Source of the DNA: Methylobacterium sp. Leaf125
Lineage (GTDB): Bacteria; Pseudomonadota; Alphaproteobacteria; Rhizobiales; Beijerinckiaceae
Length of the DNA: 64,000 nucleotides
NCBI RefSeq assembly: GCF_001423085.1
Contig: NZ_LMNU01000049.1
Location: forward strand, 46,275 to 110,274
Reading direction: 5' to 3'
Below the pieces are notes generated by a model. That model was given only the letters and a program-made list of their open reading frames with translations, ran no database searches and was not told where the DNA came from. Both the position numbers and the translations under genes were made by a program. Below are positions 1-8,304 of this stretch, in pieces (the first letter of the stretch is position 1; each line of letters begins with the position of its first letter).

Positions 1-71
1 CGCGGGATCCGGCCTCCGTCCTCGCCGAGGGCGTGCTGATAGTCCTGCGCGAGGCTCGACCAGCTCGTCAT
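1..71 (-). CDS. Partial hypothetical protein cut by the left window edge
   Basis: An ATG at 69-71 on the minus strand overlaps the stop codon of the GcrA-like gene (68-70) in an ATGA arrangement typical of translational coupling. The 23 visible codons start MTSWSSLAQDYQHALG and stay open to the edge. There is not enough sequence to assign a family. It would be the next gene of the same minus-strand operon. Confidence 0.45.
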   Translation of the reverse strand, partial: MTSWSSLAQDYQHALGEDGGRIP

Positions 72-586
72 GCCGCCCTCCTCATCGGGATGTACGGCAC
101 GCCGCGCGACCGGGCGGCGACGGTGCCGATGCAGCGGTGCCCCGGGCAGTAGGGCGAGCCGAGATCGGTGGGGTGCCCGCAAGCCGGCGCGTCCCGGCGC
201 GGGTCCCCGGCGATCCAGCGGCACATGCCGTCCCTGACATCGAGGATCGCGACCCGCCGGCTCTCCGGCAGGGCGACGTCGGAGGCCTTCGGGCGGGGGG
301 TGAAACGCGGGGCCGGCGGGGGCGGCGGCGCGGCCTTAACCACGACGGCCTTCGGGGCCTTCCGCGGGCCCTCGTGGGGATTACGTGCAAGGCGGGTCCT
401 GCCGGTGCCGGGGCCCAGGAAGCTGCAGCCCTCGCGGCGCATCCTGCCGATGAACGAGGAAGCGGAACGGTGGACGCCGTCGGCGGCGAGGGCGGCCGAG
501 ATGACGCCGGCCGACGCGCCGGCGAGCCAAGCGGCTTTGACGCGCTCGACGAGGTCGGGCGACCAGTTGTGGGGATGGAGGGGCAT
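68..586 (-). CDS. GcrA-like cell cycle regulator family protein
   Basis: 172 residues. The N-terminus (NWSPDLVERVKAAWLAGASA, then residues to about 50) matches the helix-turn-helix start of the GcrA family, in which a W-x-x-E/D-V-x-x-L pattern precedes an HTH. The C-terminus keeps the GcrA-type Cys motif CRWIAGDP with a later CGHP and PYCPGH. A basic Pro/Ala linker joins the two. In Caulobacter GcrA binds sigma70 and methylated promoters; phage-encoded and short paralogues are common in Rhizobiales. Here it sits among small hypothetical genes, so I infer an island-borne paralogue and not the housekeeping gcrA. An AT-rich promoter region at 600-710 lies upstream. Confidence 0.75.
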   Translation of the reverse strand: MPLHPHNWSPDLVERVKAAWLAGASAGVISAALAADGVHRSASSFIGRMRREGCSFLGPGTGRTRLARNPHEGPRKAPKAVVVKAAPPPPPAPRFTPRPKASDVALPESRRVAILDVRDGMCRWIAGDPRRDAPACGHPTDLGSPYCPGHRCIGTVAARSRGVPYIPMRRAA

Positions 587-712
587 GGGGGGCGGGGCAC
601 CGGGGAGGCTCCTTGTGAACGCAGATCAATATGCATTAGCTGCATCTTTATGTCAATATCGCCATTGAAAATGACTATGCTGCGTATTAGTCTGCGTTAG
701 CTATTTTATCCT
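587..712. promoter_or_regulatory. AT-rich divergent promoter region
   Basis: About 125 bp between the GcrA-like gene (minus) and the 293-residue gene (plus). It is clearly richer in A and T than the surroundings and repeats TGCATT/TGCATC and GCGTTAG/GCGTATTAG-like words. It most likely carries the divergent promoters. I cannot assign -10/-35 boxes with confidence. Confidence 0.35.
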
Positions 713-1594
713 GTGGACACGCCCATGCCCTGGTTGACTGCTCCCCCGTTGGATTTCGAAGACCTGCCCTGGCGCCTGGTCGGCGAGCGCCAGCGCTACG
801 GGAACGCCCGCCTACTCCACGTCCTCGACGCCATCCCGCAGACGTTCCAGGACGCCTATCGCGGGGCGCGCGCCGAGATGATCGGCGCCGGCTACAGCTG
901 GACGGACAAGGCGAACGCCCGCTCGCCGGACGGCACGCTCCTGCCGTGCTGGTGGACGAGCGAGGCCGAGGTCGACGTGCCCGCGCTCAGGGCCGCCGTC
1001 GACGCGGCGTTGGCCAAGGCGGGCGCCCGGCGCGGGGCGGCCGACCGGCGGGCCGAACAGCGGGCCGAGGCCGACGAGGTTCTGACGGCACCGATTCGCC
1101 AGCGTTTGCAGGACCTCGTGGCGAAGCGGCTGTGGTCTCTGGGGAAGGAGCTGGCATCCGCGCGTGAGCTGATGACGGCGACGTCCTGGACAGCGTACGG
1201 CGGGCGGATTGCCGAGCGGTGGCTGGAGGCCGCTGAGGCCAACAGGGTGCGTGCAGAGGCGCGCCTCGCCCGCCCGGCCATGCCGCACTGGCTCGCCCGC
1301 GCCCAGGACCCGGCCGTCCGGGCCGCCGTCCACGAGGGCCTGAAGTACCTGGCCGAGCTCGACGAGGACTGGGCGTCCGAGGAGAACGGGCGCGGCTATT
1401 CGCAGGCGACCTCCTGGACCGGGCACGCCTTGGCCGAGCGCGACGGCCTCAGCGAGCTGGAGGCCGCGCACGGCCTCCAGCTGCTGCACGGGCATCGGCG
1501 GCAGCTGCCGCCCTACCTCGCCTACCGCGCCCTCGGCATCGCGTCGGCGACGAGCCGGGAGGCCCCGGCTGGTGGGTTGCTGCCCGCGGCGTGA
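713..1594 (+). CDS. Hypothetical protein, 293 aa
   Basis: No recognised family. The start shown is a GTG at 713; an ATG at 725 is an alternative. The protein is soluble, rich in Ala, Arg and Glu and mostly helical in character, with two copies of a TSWT-containing stretch (about residues 160-165 and 223-228), which hints at an internal duplication. Its TGA stop overlaps a GTG of the next gene, so the two are probably co-transcribed. The phage- or island-like context gives no clear function. Confidence 0.6.
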   Translation: MDTPMPWLTAPPLDFEDLPWRLVGERQRYGNARLLHVLDAIPQTFQDAYRGARAEMIGAGYSWTDKANARSPDGTLLPCWWTSEAEVDVPALRAAVDAALAKAGARRGAADRRAEQRAEADEVLTAPIRQRLQDLVAKRLWSLGKELASARELMTATSWTAYGGRIAERWLEAAEANRVRAEARLARPAMPHWLARAQDPAVRAAVHEGLKYLAELDEDWASEENGRGYSQATSWTGHALAERDGLSELEAAHGLQLLHGHRRQLPPYLAYRALGIASATSREAPAGGLLPAA

Positions 1595-1632
1595 AGCTCC
1601 CCCCGTCACCCTCAGATCGAAGGACCTGCCCC

Positions 1633-2232
1633 GTGCGCATCCTCTACGCCCTGCTCGCCGCCCTCGCCGCCGCCCTGTCGGCCCCCTTCCGGATGTTGGG
1701 TTTCGGGGGCCCGCCCAACCCGGCGGCGGTGATGGCCGCGGCGGCGCTCGCCGATCGGGATGGGGACGACGAGGCCCCGATCGACGACGGCCAGTACGTC
1801 CTCGGCCTGCTCATCCGCGAGCACGCCCGGCGCCGGGTCGTCGGCACGAAGCCCAGCGACGAGGCGATCCCCGCCCTGCCGCCGCTCATCGCCGCGTGGC
1901 TCGACAGGCTGACGCGCGAGCAACTTTTCGCGGCGTGGCGCGCGCCGGCGCGGATCCTGGAGCAGCATGTCCTTGGCGGTCCCGAAGGCCGCATGCGGTG
2001 CGAGCTCGGCCTCGTCACGCCCGCGGCGATCGTTGCGCTCCCGATCCAGACGGCGGCGGGCAAGGACGGCGCGGCCGGCAAGGGCGGATCGTCCTCGGGC
2101 GGCAACAGGAACAAGCCGGCGGCTGAGGCGGCGGCGCCCGCGCAGGAGATGGACCTCGTCGACAAGCTGGCCTTGGCAGGCCTCACGATGGAGGAGTGCT
2201 ACGCGAGCGCCCCGGCTGGCCCTCGCCGCTGA
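1633..2232 (+). CDS. Hypothetical membrane-anchored protein
   Basis: About 199 residues from a GTG at 1633, which is preceded by AAGGA and gives an N-terminus with one hydrophobic segment (VRILYALLAALAAALSAP), so a membrane anchor or signal. The frame is open from a GTG at 1591 that overlaps the upstream stop. The middle is mixed charged and hydrophobic (about residues 50-140); the tail is a low-complexity Gly/Lys/Ala stretch followed by a short acidic segment. No family recognised. It follows the 293-residue gene as the second member of a two-gene unit. Confidence 0.5.
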   Translation: MRILYALLAALAAALSAPFRMLGFGGPPNPAAVMAAAALADRDGDDEAPIDDGQYVLGLLIREHARRRVVGTKPSDEAIPALPPLIAAWLDRLTREQLFAAWRAPARILEQHVLGGPEGRMRCELGLVTPAAIVALPIQTAAGKDGAAGKGGSSSGGNRNKPAAEAAAPAQEMDLVDKLALAGLTMEECYASAPAGPRR

Positions 2233-2282
2233 CGCCTCGGACCCTGCCGACGACCGAGCCCGCCGGATCGCCCCGGCGGGCT

Positions 2283-2624
2283 TTACTGTGCCCGGATGCG
2301 GCCGTCGCGGACGGCCTCGACGAGGCGAGCGAGGTTCGCCTCGGCCCGGTCGGCACGGGCGCGCTCGCCGTCGACGGCGCGCTCCAGGGTGGCGACCTCG
2401 GCGCGCGCGGCGGCGGTCTCGGCCTGCGCGGCAGCGAGTAGCCGGCGGACGCGGTGGAGCTCCCGGGCGACGGCCTCGACGGCGCCGAGGTCGGCGAGGT
2501 CGCGCTGGCGCTGGAACTCGCGCAGGCCGTCGAAGGCCCCCGCCACGGCGGAGTGCCCGAGGGCGAGGCCCTGCGCGACGCGGAAGGAGCTGTCGACGGT
2601 GAAGGAACGGGTCTCGTGGGACAT
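2283..2624 (-). CDS. Hypothetical coiled-coil protein
   Basis: 113 residues from an ATG at 2624 that is preceded on the minus strand by GGAGAGAAG. Residues about 45-100 form heptad-like Ala/Glu/Arg/Leu repeats (VARELHRVRRLLAAAQAE and onward), predicting a coiled coil. No enzyme motif is visible. The 94-bp element shared with position 51.3 kb lies about 110 bp upstream of this start, so that element may drive this gene. Confidence 0.55.
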   Translation of the reverse strand: MSHETRSFTVDSSFRVAQGLALGHSAVAGAFDGLREFQRQRDLADLGAVEAVARELHRVRRLLAAAQAETAAARAEVATLERAVDGERARADRAEANLARLVEAVRDGRIRAQ

Positions 2625-2733
2625 CGGCTTCTCTCCGGGCGGGGCGATCTCACGACTCAATTCGCGCCTGGCCGGGACTCCCCGTCAACCCGAAGTCGAA
2701 GGGATCCACACGGCATGGTGAACGATCCGTTTC

Positions 2734-2827
2734 CGGGGGTGCTGCAGCACGCGTCCTGAGTGATTGCGGATTTCGCTCTTGATGAATCGCCGATGTGGAA
2801 AACTGAAACGCCCAAAAATATGCTGAG
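2734..2827 (-). repeat. 94-bp conserved intergenic element, copy A
   Basis: Read on the minus strand it begins CTCAGCATATTTT and ends GCTGCAGCACCCCCG. An ungapped hand alignment with 51338-51431 gives 72 of 94 identities, with the two ends almost perfect. It lies outside genes, upstream of the coiled-coil gene. Its function is unknown; a promoter/operator, a small RNA or a recombination site are all possible. Confidence 0.7.
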
Positions 2828-2931
2828 GAAATGCTGCGCTCAGCACGAGGTGCGCACGAGGGCGTGCCGAGAGGGTGTCGAGGGCGTGACATGTCATGGT
2901 GCCTTGCACCTCGTCACGGCATCATCCGCCC

Positions 2932-3267
2932 ATGAGCACTCCCCGCCCCTCATTCTCGGCCGCCCGTGCACGCGAGGCCAACCGCGCCGCCAAGGCTGCC
3001 TCCCGCGCCCGGGCAGCGGAGGCGGGCGCGCCGGATCCGGCGACGCTCGACCGCGCGATCGCCGACGGGCTGGCGGTCGTCATTGCAGGCGCTCCCAAGG
3101 GGTACCGCCTCGCGAGCCCGATCGACGCGGGTGCGGTCATCCTAGCGGCGGCGGCCGCGCTCAAGGCACGCACAAAGCGGGGCCTAGCAGCCGGGAAGAA
3201 CCCCGTCATCTACCGCCGGGAGGCCGTCTCAGCGGCCCTGGCGGCCCGTCTCGGGCTGGATCCCTGA
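2932..3267 (+). CDS. Hypothetical basic Ala-rich protein
   Basis: 111 residues from an ATG at 2932. The N-terminus is Ala/Arg rich (SARAREANRAAKAASRARAA). The C-terminal half reads like a small folded domain (YRLASPIDAGAVILAAAAAL, then a basic stretch). There is no signal peptide and no recognised family. Codon choice is typical of the host. It is isolated on the plus strand at the end of the left phage-like block. Confidence 0.5.
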   Translation: MSTPRPSFSAARAREANRAAKAASRARAAEAGAPDPATLDRAIADGLAVVIAGAPKGYRLASPIDAGAVILAAAAALKARTKRGLAAGKNPVIYRREAVSAALAARLGLDP

Positions 3268-3633
3268 AGCCTGAAAGTTCGCAATTTCCGCGTTACACTG
3301 GATAGGAGTAACGGGGGGAGGAGATGAGCTGGTCGAAAGCACTCGACTGACGCGTCGCCTCTTCGCGGCACCTTCCTCTACGCTGGAGAAGCTGCCGGTC
3401 GGGGCGTGTCCCGATCTAGTGGTCCGAACCTGACGCTTGGTACCCACCTGCGAAGTCGCAACTGGTGGGAAGCGGACCCTGACCCTTCGCCCTGAAGCGG
3501 ACGTTCCGCCTCCGACCCAACTAGGTCATAGGAGCAATCTAACGGCGGCCTCGAAAGCAGACGTTGCAGCCGGACGCGCGCTGCGAACGCATGCTCTCGG
3601 ATTCCCGCTTCCCGCGCTCGTGAGGCCGCCCGT
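3268..3633. other. Gene-free interval with dispersed repeat
   Basis: 366 bp without a credible gene. It contains one copy of a dispersed repeat beginning at CTAG (3416) and a second CTAG at about 3522. Short inverted stretches (CCCACC...GGTGGG around 3443-3470) suggest a folded or mobile-element-derived sequence. Confidence 0.5.
3416..3443 (+). repeat. Dispersed 28-bp repeat, copy 1
   Basis: Starts CTAGTGGTCCGAACC and ends GCTTGGTAC. The reverse complement of 14910-14937 matches 27 of 28 positions. Both copies are intergenic. The CTAG at the left end is also the boundary of the miniature IS630-like element near the second copy. Confidence 0.7.
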
Positions 3634-5070
3634 TCAATCCACAGTCTGCATCTGGACGACGCCGCCGAGTTCACCGGGCTTGCCCGAGACCACCACGAGG
3701 TAGCGCCGGCTCGCGCCGGCATCCGTGCGGGTGATCTGGCGGATCGGGCCGATGGCGTTGACGATGGCCGCGCCGGCCGGGTTGGTCATGAAGGCGGCGA
3801 GCGGCTCCAGGCCGGCGGCCCCCTTCGGATCGGCGGCGAGCGCCAGGACGAACGGCGTCTTCGGCGCCAGTCCCGTGACCGCGGCCTGCAGGGTCTGCAG
3901 CACGCCCTGGTCGAACAGGGTCACCTGCGTCGCCGGCTTGCCATCGGTGCCTGCGAGCGTCAGCGCGCTGGTCTTGCCGGCTGCGCCCAGCGGCTGGAGG
4001 TTCTGCTTTCCGTCCCCCTCCGGCACGGCGTTCGGGACGTAGGCCACGCCCTGCGGCCCCTGGCCGATCGGAACCTCGGCGATCACGGTGTTCGATGCGG
4101 TGTCGATCACCGCCGCCTTGTCGGCGTTCTCTAGGCCGACATAGACGCGGCTGCCGTCGCCCGAGGGCCAGAGCCCGTGCGGCAGGGCGCCGGTCGGGAT
4201 GGTGGCGACCTGGGTGAAGTCGTCGGTGCGGAACACCTTGACCTGGTTCAGGCCGCCGATCGTCACGTAGGCGAACTGGCCGGCCTTGGTCGAGACGATG
4301 TTGACGTGGTTGGTGATCGGCCCGGTCTCGATGGTCTTCAGCGGCGCGAAGGGCGGCGTCGCAGAGAACACCTGGGTCCGGCCGACATCCTTGAGGGTCA
4401 ACCACACCTGCTTGCCGTCCGGTGTCGCGGCGATGTCGGGGCAGAACGGGCTCTCCTGCTTCACGCGCCCGACGATGGTGTGGGTCTTCGTGTCGATCAC
4501 CACCGTCTCGGGGCTGAAGCTGGAGCAGACATAGCCGTAGGCGCCGTCCGGCGAGAAGATCGTCATGCCGGGCCCGTTCGGCACGGTGATCCGGCGCGTC
4601 TCCTTGGCGGTCGCGGCATCGAGTACGGCGATGTAGTCCTCGCCGCGCACGCTCACCCAGGCCTCCCGGCCGTCCGGCGTGAAGAAGGCCTCGTGCGGCG
4701 CGCGGCCGACATAGGCCGTGTGGCGGACCGTGTTGGTCGCCGTGTCGATGAAGCTCACGGAGTTCGAACCGATCGAGACCGCGAGCAGCGTCCTGTGGTC
4801 GGGCGAGAAGCCCATGCCGTGGACGAGGAGCTGGCCGCGATAGAGCGGGCTCAGGTTCATCGGCGTCGGGTCGCCGAGCCGGATCACGCCGAGCAGGACG
4901 TTGGCGGCGGGATCGACCACCGAGACCGTGTTGGAGAACTGGTCCGAGGTGTAGAACCGGTCCCTGCCGCTGACCGGCACGTCCGGTGCGGAGGCTGCGC
5001 CCGGGGCCTGCCCGGCGAGAGCCGAGCCGGAGAGCAGCGCGAGCGCGAGGAGGGTGAGGGCGGTCTTCAT
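3634..5070 (-). CDS. Secreted YVTN-type beta-propeller protein
   Basis: 478 residues. An N-terminal signal peptide (KTALTLLALALLSGSALA, cleavage near residue 19) targets the periplasm. The body carries repeated blades with the YVTN signature (for example SNTVSVVDPAANVLLGVI, TNTVRHTAYVGRAPHEAFF, SNTVIAEVPIGQGPQGVAYV), spaced about 45 residues. A non-propeller C-terminal domain follows from about residue 350. Propellers of this type bind partner proteins or act in periplasmic redox systems; the exact role is unknown. Its ATG overlaps the stop of the DUF305 gene, so the two are coupled and share the ECF-type promoter at 5554-5580. Confidence 0.85.
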   Translation of the reverse strand: MKTALTLLALALLSGSALAGQAPGAASAPDVPVSGRDRFYTSDQFSNTVSVVDPAANVLLGVIRLGDPTPMNLSPLYRGQLLVHGMGFSPDHRTLLAVSIGSNSVSFIDTATNTVRHTAYVGRAPHEAFFTPDGREAWVSVRGEDYIAVLDAATAKETRRITVPNGPGMTIFSPDGAYGYVCSSFSPETVVIDTKTHTIVGRVKQESPFCPDIAATPDGKQVWLTLKDVGRTQVFSATPPFAPLKTIETGPITNHVNIVSTKAGQFAYVTIGGLNQVKVFRTDDFTQVATIPTGALPHGLWPSGDGSRVYVGLENADKAAVIDTASNTVIAEVPIGQGPQGVAYVPNAVPEGDGKQNLQPLGAAGKTSALTLAGTDGKPATQVTLFDQGVLQTLQAAVTGLAPKTPFVLALAADPKGAAGLEPLAAFMTNPAGAAIVNAIGPIRQITRTDAGASRRYLVVVSGKPGELGGVVQMQTVD

Positions 5071-5522
5071 CGGCAGATCTCCGAAGGCATCTCGGCGGCA
5101 GGGGCCGTGCCATGGTGGTGAAGGTGGGCGGCTGCGGCGGACGAATCCGGCGCGGGAGGGAGATCGGCGAGCGCCCGGCGCATCACCGCGATCTCCTGGC
5201 CCTGTTCGACGATGATCCCCTGCGCGAGGCGGCGCAGGACCGGATCCTTGCCGTAGAGCAGCTCCGCCTGGGCCATCGCGATCGCGCCCTCGTGGTGCGG
5301 GATCATCATCGCGGCGAAGTCGCGGTCCGGATCGCCCGAGGGCGGGACCATCATGTCGGCATGCATCCGCGTCATCGACTGCGCCATCACCGCGTCGAAG
5401 GACGCGGAGACGACGGCCGGCGGCTCGGCAGCGGCCAGCGTCGGGGGCATCATCATCCGGCCGCCGACGAGGCCGCCGGCCATCACGGCGGCCGTGAGCG
5501 CAAATCCCAATGCTCCGCGCAT
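5067..5522 (-). CDS. DUF305 family secreted protein
   Basis: 151 residues. A hydrophobic N-terminus (FALTAAVMAGGLVGGRMM) suggests a signal or anchor. The DUF305 core is visible: MTRMHADMMV, then DRDFAAMMIPHHEGAIAMAQ with its conserved HH, and LAQGIIVEQGQEIAVMR. DUF305 proteins are ferritin-like helical proteins, often next to metal or redox genes, and may bind metal through the Met and His residues. First gene of the DUF305-propeller operon, with the conserved GGAATA/GCATCTC promoter 32 bp upstream of the ATG. Confidence 0.88.
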   Translation of the reverse strand: MRGALGFALTAAVMAGGLVGGRMMMPPTLAAAEPPAVVSASFDAVMAQSMTRMHADMMVPPSGDPDRDFAAMMIPHHEGAIAMAQAELLYGKDPVLRRLAQGIIVEQGQEIAVMRRALADLPPAPDSSAAAAHLHHHGTAPAAEMPSEICR

Positions 5523-5553
5523 GAGCCGTCCTCCCTGTTCGTTGTCGAGGGGA

Positions 5554-5580
5554 GAGATGCCGGGGAAACGGTTTTATTCC
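5554..5580 (-). promoter_or_regulatory. Predicted ECF sigma promoter P1
   Basis: On the minus strand GGAATA (5575-5580), a 14-bp spacer, then GCATCTC (5554-5560), 32 bp upstream of the DUF305 start. The same two boxes with the same spacer occur at three other promoters in the window, next to an ECF sigma gene. Confidence 0.72.
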
Positions 5581-5638
5581 CTGGCCGGGGACGAATTCGC
5601 GGCCCTGCCGATGTGATCGATCTTTTCCAAATGTCAGT

Positions 5639-5665
5639 GGAATAGACGCGCCCGTTCGGCATCTC
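5639..5665 (+). promoter_or_regulatory. Predicted ECF sigma promoter P2
   Basis: GGAATA at 5639-5644, a 14-bp spacer and GCATCTC at 5659-5665, about 40 bp upstream of the COG4315 gene. It would transcribe the COG4315-sigma-antisigma-LysR-DUF202 operon, giving sigma factor autoregulation. It lies back to back with P1. Confidence 0.72.
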
Positions 5666-5704
5666 TCCCAATGCGGTCATGGTCGACCGCCGGAGACCTC
5701 ACTC

Positions 5705-6088
5705 ATGCGCACCATGCTGATCCGCGCCGCCTTTGCGGCCTTCGCCTTCTCCGCCGTCGCCGCCCAGGCCGCTGCGCCTGCGATGACGGCCGAGACTGCC
5801 AAGGGGCCGGCGCTCGTCGATGCCAAGAGCATGACCCTCTACACCTTCGACAAGGACATGGGCGGCAAGTCGATGTGCAACGGCCCCTGCGCCGCCAACT
5901 GGCCCGCCCTGATGGCGGCGCCCGGCTCGGCTGCTAGTGGCGACTGGACGATGGTGACGCGGGACGACGGCACGATGCAGTGGGCCTATAAGGGCAAGCC
6001 GCTCTACACCTTCGCCAAGGATACGAAGCCCGGCGACATCACCGGCGACGGATTCCTCAACGGTGCATGGCACATCGCCAAGCCCTGA
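5705..6088 (+). CDS. Secreted COG4315 repeat protein
   Basis: 127 residues with a clear signal peptide (MLIRAAFAAFAFSAVAAQAA). Two copies of the Y-x-F/W-x-x-D repeat typical of COG4315 proteins are visible, LYTFDKDMGGKSMCNGPCAA at about residue 43 and LYTFAKDTKPGDITGDGF at about 101. Two Cys in CNGPC and the phrase NWPALMA are also family marks. The biochemical function is not known; genes of this family often travel with ECF sigma factors. It is the first gene of the plus-strand operon and its stop is 13 bp before the sigma factor start. Confidence 0.85.
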   Translation: MRTMLIRAAFAAFAFSAVAAQAAAPAMTAETAKGPALVDAKSMTLYTFDKDMGGKSMCNGPCAANWPALMAAPGSAASGDWTMVTRDDGTMQWAYKGKPLYTFAKDTKPGDITGDGFLNGAWHIAKP

Positions 6089-6101
6089 TCGGTAAAGCCT
6101 C

Positions 6102-6611
6102 GTGGACGAGATCGCTGCCCTCATCGAACCGCAGATCCCAGCGTTGCGGCGCTACGCCGTCGCGCTGTTACGGGACCGCGAAGCGGCGGACGACCTCGTC
6201 CAGGACACTTTGGAGCGGGCGTTGTCCGGCTGGTCCGGACGCCGCCGCGACGGCGACCTGCGGGCCTGGCTGTTCACGATCGAGCGCAACCTGTTCCTCG
6301 GCACTGTTCGACGCCGGGGCCGGCGCGGCGTCGATCTCGGCGCGGAGGCTTTGGAGCAGGTGCCTGATCCGGGTGCCGACCCCGAGACCGCTATGGGAGC
6401 CCGTGACGTGCTCACCGGGCTCGATGCGCTGCCCGAGGAGCAGCGCTCGGTGCTGCTGCTCGTCGCGGTTGAGGATCTGTCTTATGCGGAAGCGGCCCAG
6501 GTGCTCGGAGTACCGCTCGGCACGGTGATGTCGCGGTTAAGCCGAGCCCGGGAGCGGATGCGAAGTTTTCTGGAAACGGGCCGAACCGGCTTGTTGAGGA
6601 GGGTAAAATGA
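6102..6611 (+). CDS. ECF-family RNA polymerase sigma factor
   Basis: 169 residues from a GTG at 6102. Region 2 is visible at about residues 10-75 (RYAVALLRDREAADDLVQDT, then AWLFTIERNLFL), and region 4 at about 105-160 (LDALPEEQRSVLLLVAVEDL, YAEAAQVLGVPLGTVMSRLS). The length fits ECF factors that lack sigma 1.1 and 3. Its stop overlaps the ATG of the anti-sigma gene by four bases. The four conserved promoters of the neighbourhood, one of them upstream of its own operon, are the likely targets. Candidate signals are sulfite, oxidant or metal stress, judged only from the neighbours. Confidence 0.93.
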   Translation: MDEIAALIEPQIPALRRYAVALLRDREAADDLVQDTLERALSGWSGRRRDGDLRAWLFTIERNLFLGTVRRRGRRGVDLGAEALEQVPDPGADPETAMGARDVLTGLDALPEEQRSVLLLVAVEDLSYAEAAQVLGVPLGTVMSRLSRARERMRSFLETGRTGLLRRVK

Positions 6612-7417
6612 GCGGGGATCCGCGCCCGGTCGGCGAGGACGACCTGCACGGCCTGATCGACGGTCGTCTGGAACCGGAGCGGCAGGCGCTGGTCGAGGCA
6701 TGGCTCAGGGGAAATCCCGCGCGGGCGGCCGAGGTCTCGGCGGATCGCGCCTTGCGCGAGCGCTTGCGTGCCCGCCTCGCGCCGATCGCCGAGGAGGCGA
6801 TCCCGGCGCGGCTCAGGGTCGCCAATATCCGCTCGCGACATCGCCCGATAACCGGGCGCTGGCTTCCGGTCGCGGCTGCGGCCGTGCTCTGCCTCGCGGT
6901 CGGCGGTGCCGCCGGCTGGTTCGGCCATGCCGTGCGGCAGGTACCCACGGTCACGCTCGCGCGAACCGAGCCGGCGACCGACGACGCAGTGGCGGCCTTC
7001 CGCACCTACGTGGTCGAGGCGGTGCATCCGGTGGAGGTGCGCGCCGACGAGAAGCCGCACCTCGTGACGTGGCTCTCGAAGCGCCTCGGCCGGGCGGTGA
7101 CCACCCCCGACCTCACGGCCTACGGCTTCCGCCTGATGGGCGGCCGGCTGCTGCCGGCGGGTTCCGAATCCGCCGCGATGCTGATGTACGATGACGATCA
7201 CGGCACCCGGCTGACGCTCTACAGCCGCGTGGGCGATGCGGATGGCCGCACGGTGTTCCGCTTCGCCCGCGAGGGCGATGTCGCTGCCTTCTCCTGGGTC
7301 GATGGCGGCATGTCCTACGTCGTGACGGGTCGCACCGACGAGGCGCGGCTGTTGACCGTCGCGCAGGCGGTTGACGCGCAGGTCCGTGGATTGCCGGTTC
7401 CGCCGCGGCAACCATGA
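6608..7417 (+). CDS. Transmembrane anti-sigma factor
   Basis: 269 residues. The N-terminal cytosolic part begins DEDDLHGLIDGRLEPERQAL-like, the short helix pair common in anti-sigma factors of this class (no HxxxCxxC zinc motif, so not a ZAS type). One membrane helix lies at about residues 79-98 (LPVAAAAVLCLAVGGAAGWF) and a periplasmic domain of about 170 residues follows. It is translationally coupled to the sigma gene and, by ATGA, to the LysR gene. It most likely holds the sigma factor until an envelope signal reaches the periplasmic domain. Confidence 0.88.
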   Translation: MSGDPRPVGEDDLHGLIDGRLEPERQALVEAWLRGNPARAAEVSADRALRERLRARLAPIAEEAIPARLRVANIRSRHRPITGRWLPVAAAAVLCLAVGGAAGWFGHAVRQVPTVTLARTEPATDDAVAAFRTYVVEAVHPVEVRADEKPHLVTWLSKRLGRAVTTPDLTAYGFRLMGGRLLPAGSESAAMLMYDDDHGTRLTLYSRVGDADGRTVFRFAREGDVAAFSWVDGGMSYVVTGRTDEARLLTVAQAVDAQVRGLPVPPRQP

Positions 7418-8304
7418 CCCTCGACCAACTCCGCATCTTCGTGGCCGTGGCGGAGCGGCAGCACGTGACCCGGGCTGCAGAGGCGCTGAACCTCGTCCAG
7501 TCGGCAGTCAGCACGGCGATCGCCAACATCGAGGGGCGGCACGCCACCAAGCTGTTTCACCGGGTCGGCCGCGGGATCGAGCTGACCGAGGCGGGACGCG
7601 TGTTCCTCGTCGAGGCCCGCGCCGTACTCGCCCGGGCCGAGGCCGCCGAACTGGTGCTCGCCGACCTCAGTGGCATGCGACGCGGGACGCTGGCCCTCTA
7701 TGCCAGCCAGACCATCGCCAGCGACTGGCTGCCGCGCCACCTCGTCGCCTTCCGCCGGGCCTACCCTGAGATCGCCATCCGGTTGGCGGTGGGCAACACC
7801 ACCGACGCCGCCGACGCGGTGCGCGCGGGGCAGGCCGAACTCGGCTTTGTCGAGGGGGCGCTGGACGACCCGACGCTCGCGAGCACGACCATCGCGCAGG
7901 ACCAACTGGTCCTCGTGGTCGCCCCTGGCCATGCCTTCGCCGAGGCGACCCACCTCGAACCCGAAAACCTCGCCGGGGTCGATTGGGTGCTGCGCGAGGC
8001 GGGATCGGGAACCCGCTCGGCCTTCGAGGCGGCCCTGGGTGCGGCCGGCCTCGCAGCCGCCCAGCTTCGGGTCACGCTCGAACTGCCCTCTAACGAGGCG
8101 GTCCGCGCCGCCGTCGAGGCCGGGGGCGGGGCCGCCGTCCTGTCCGAGACCGTGGTCGCCGCCGCGCTTCGGGCCGGGACCCTGGTCCGGGCGGCGTTCG
8201 ACTTACCGAGCCGGCCGTTCCGGGTGCTGCGCCACAAGGAGCGCTACCGCAGCCGGGCCGCCGACGCGCTTCTCGACCTGATCGCGACAGCGAATGCCGG
8301 ATGA
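7414..8304 (+). CDS. LysR-family transcriptional regulator
   Basis: 296 residues. An N-terminal winged HTH covers about residues 1-60 (TLDQLRIFVAVAERQHVTRA, AVSTAIANIE), followed by a linker helix and a periplasmic-binding-protein-like effector domain from about residue 90. The family usually senses a small molecule; relatives beside YeiH-type exporters and sulfite genes act in sulfur or anion response. It overlaps both neighbours by four bases (7414-7417 and 8301-8304), so it belongs to the sigma operon and is not divergent from a target as is usual for the family. Confidence 0.92.
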   Translation: MTLDQLRIFVAVAERQHVTRAAEALNLVQSAVSTAIANIEGRHATKLFHRVGRGIELTEAGRVFLVEARAVLARAEAAELVLADLSGMRRGTLALYASQTIASDWLPRHLVAFRRAYPEIAIRLAVGNTTDAADAVRAGQAELGFVEGALDDPTLASTTIAQDQLVLVVAPGHAFAEATHLEPENLAGVDWVLREAGSGTRSAFEAALGAAGLAAAQLRVTLELPSNEAVRAAVEAGGGAAVLSETVVAAALRAGTLVRAAFDLPSRPFRVLRHKERYRSRAADALLDLIATANAG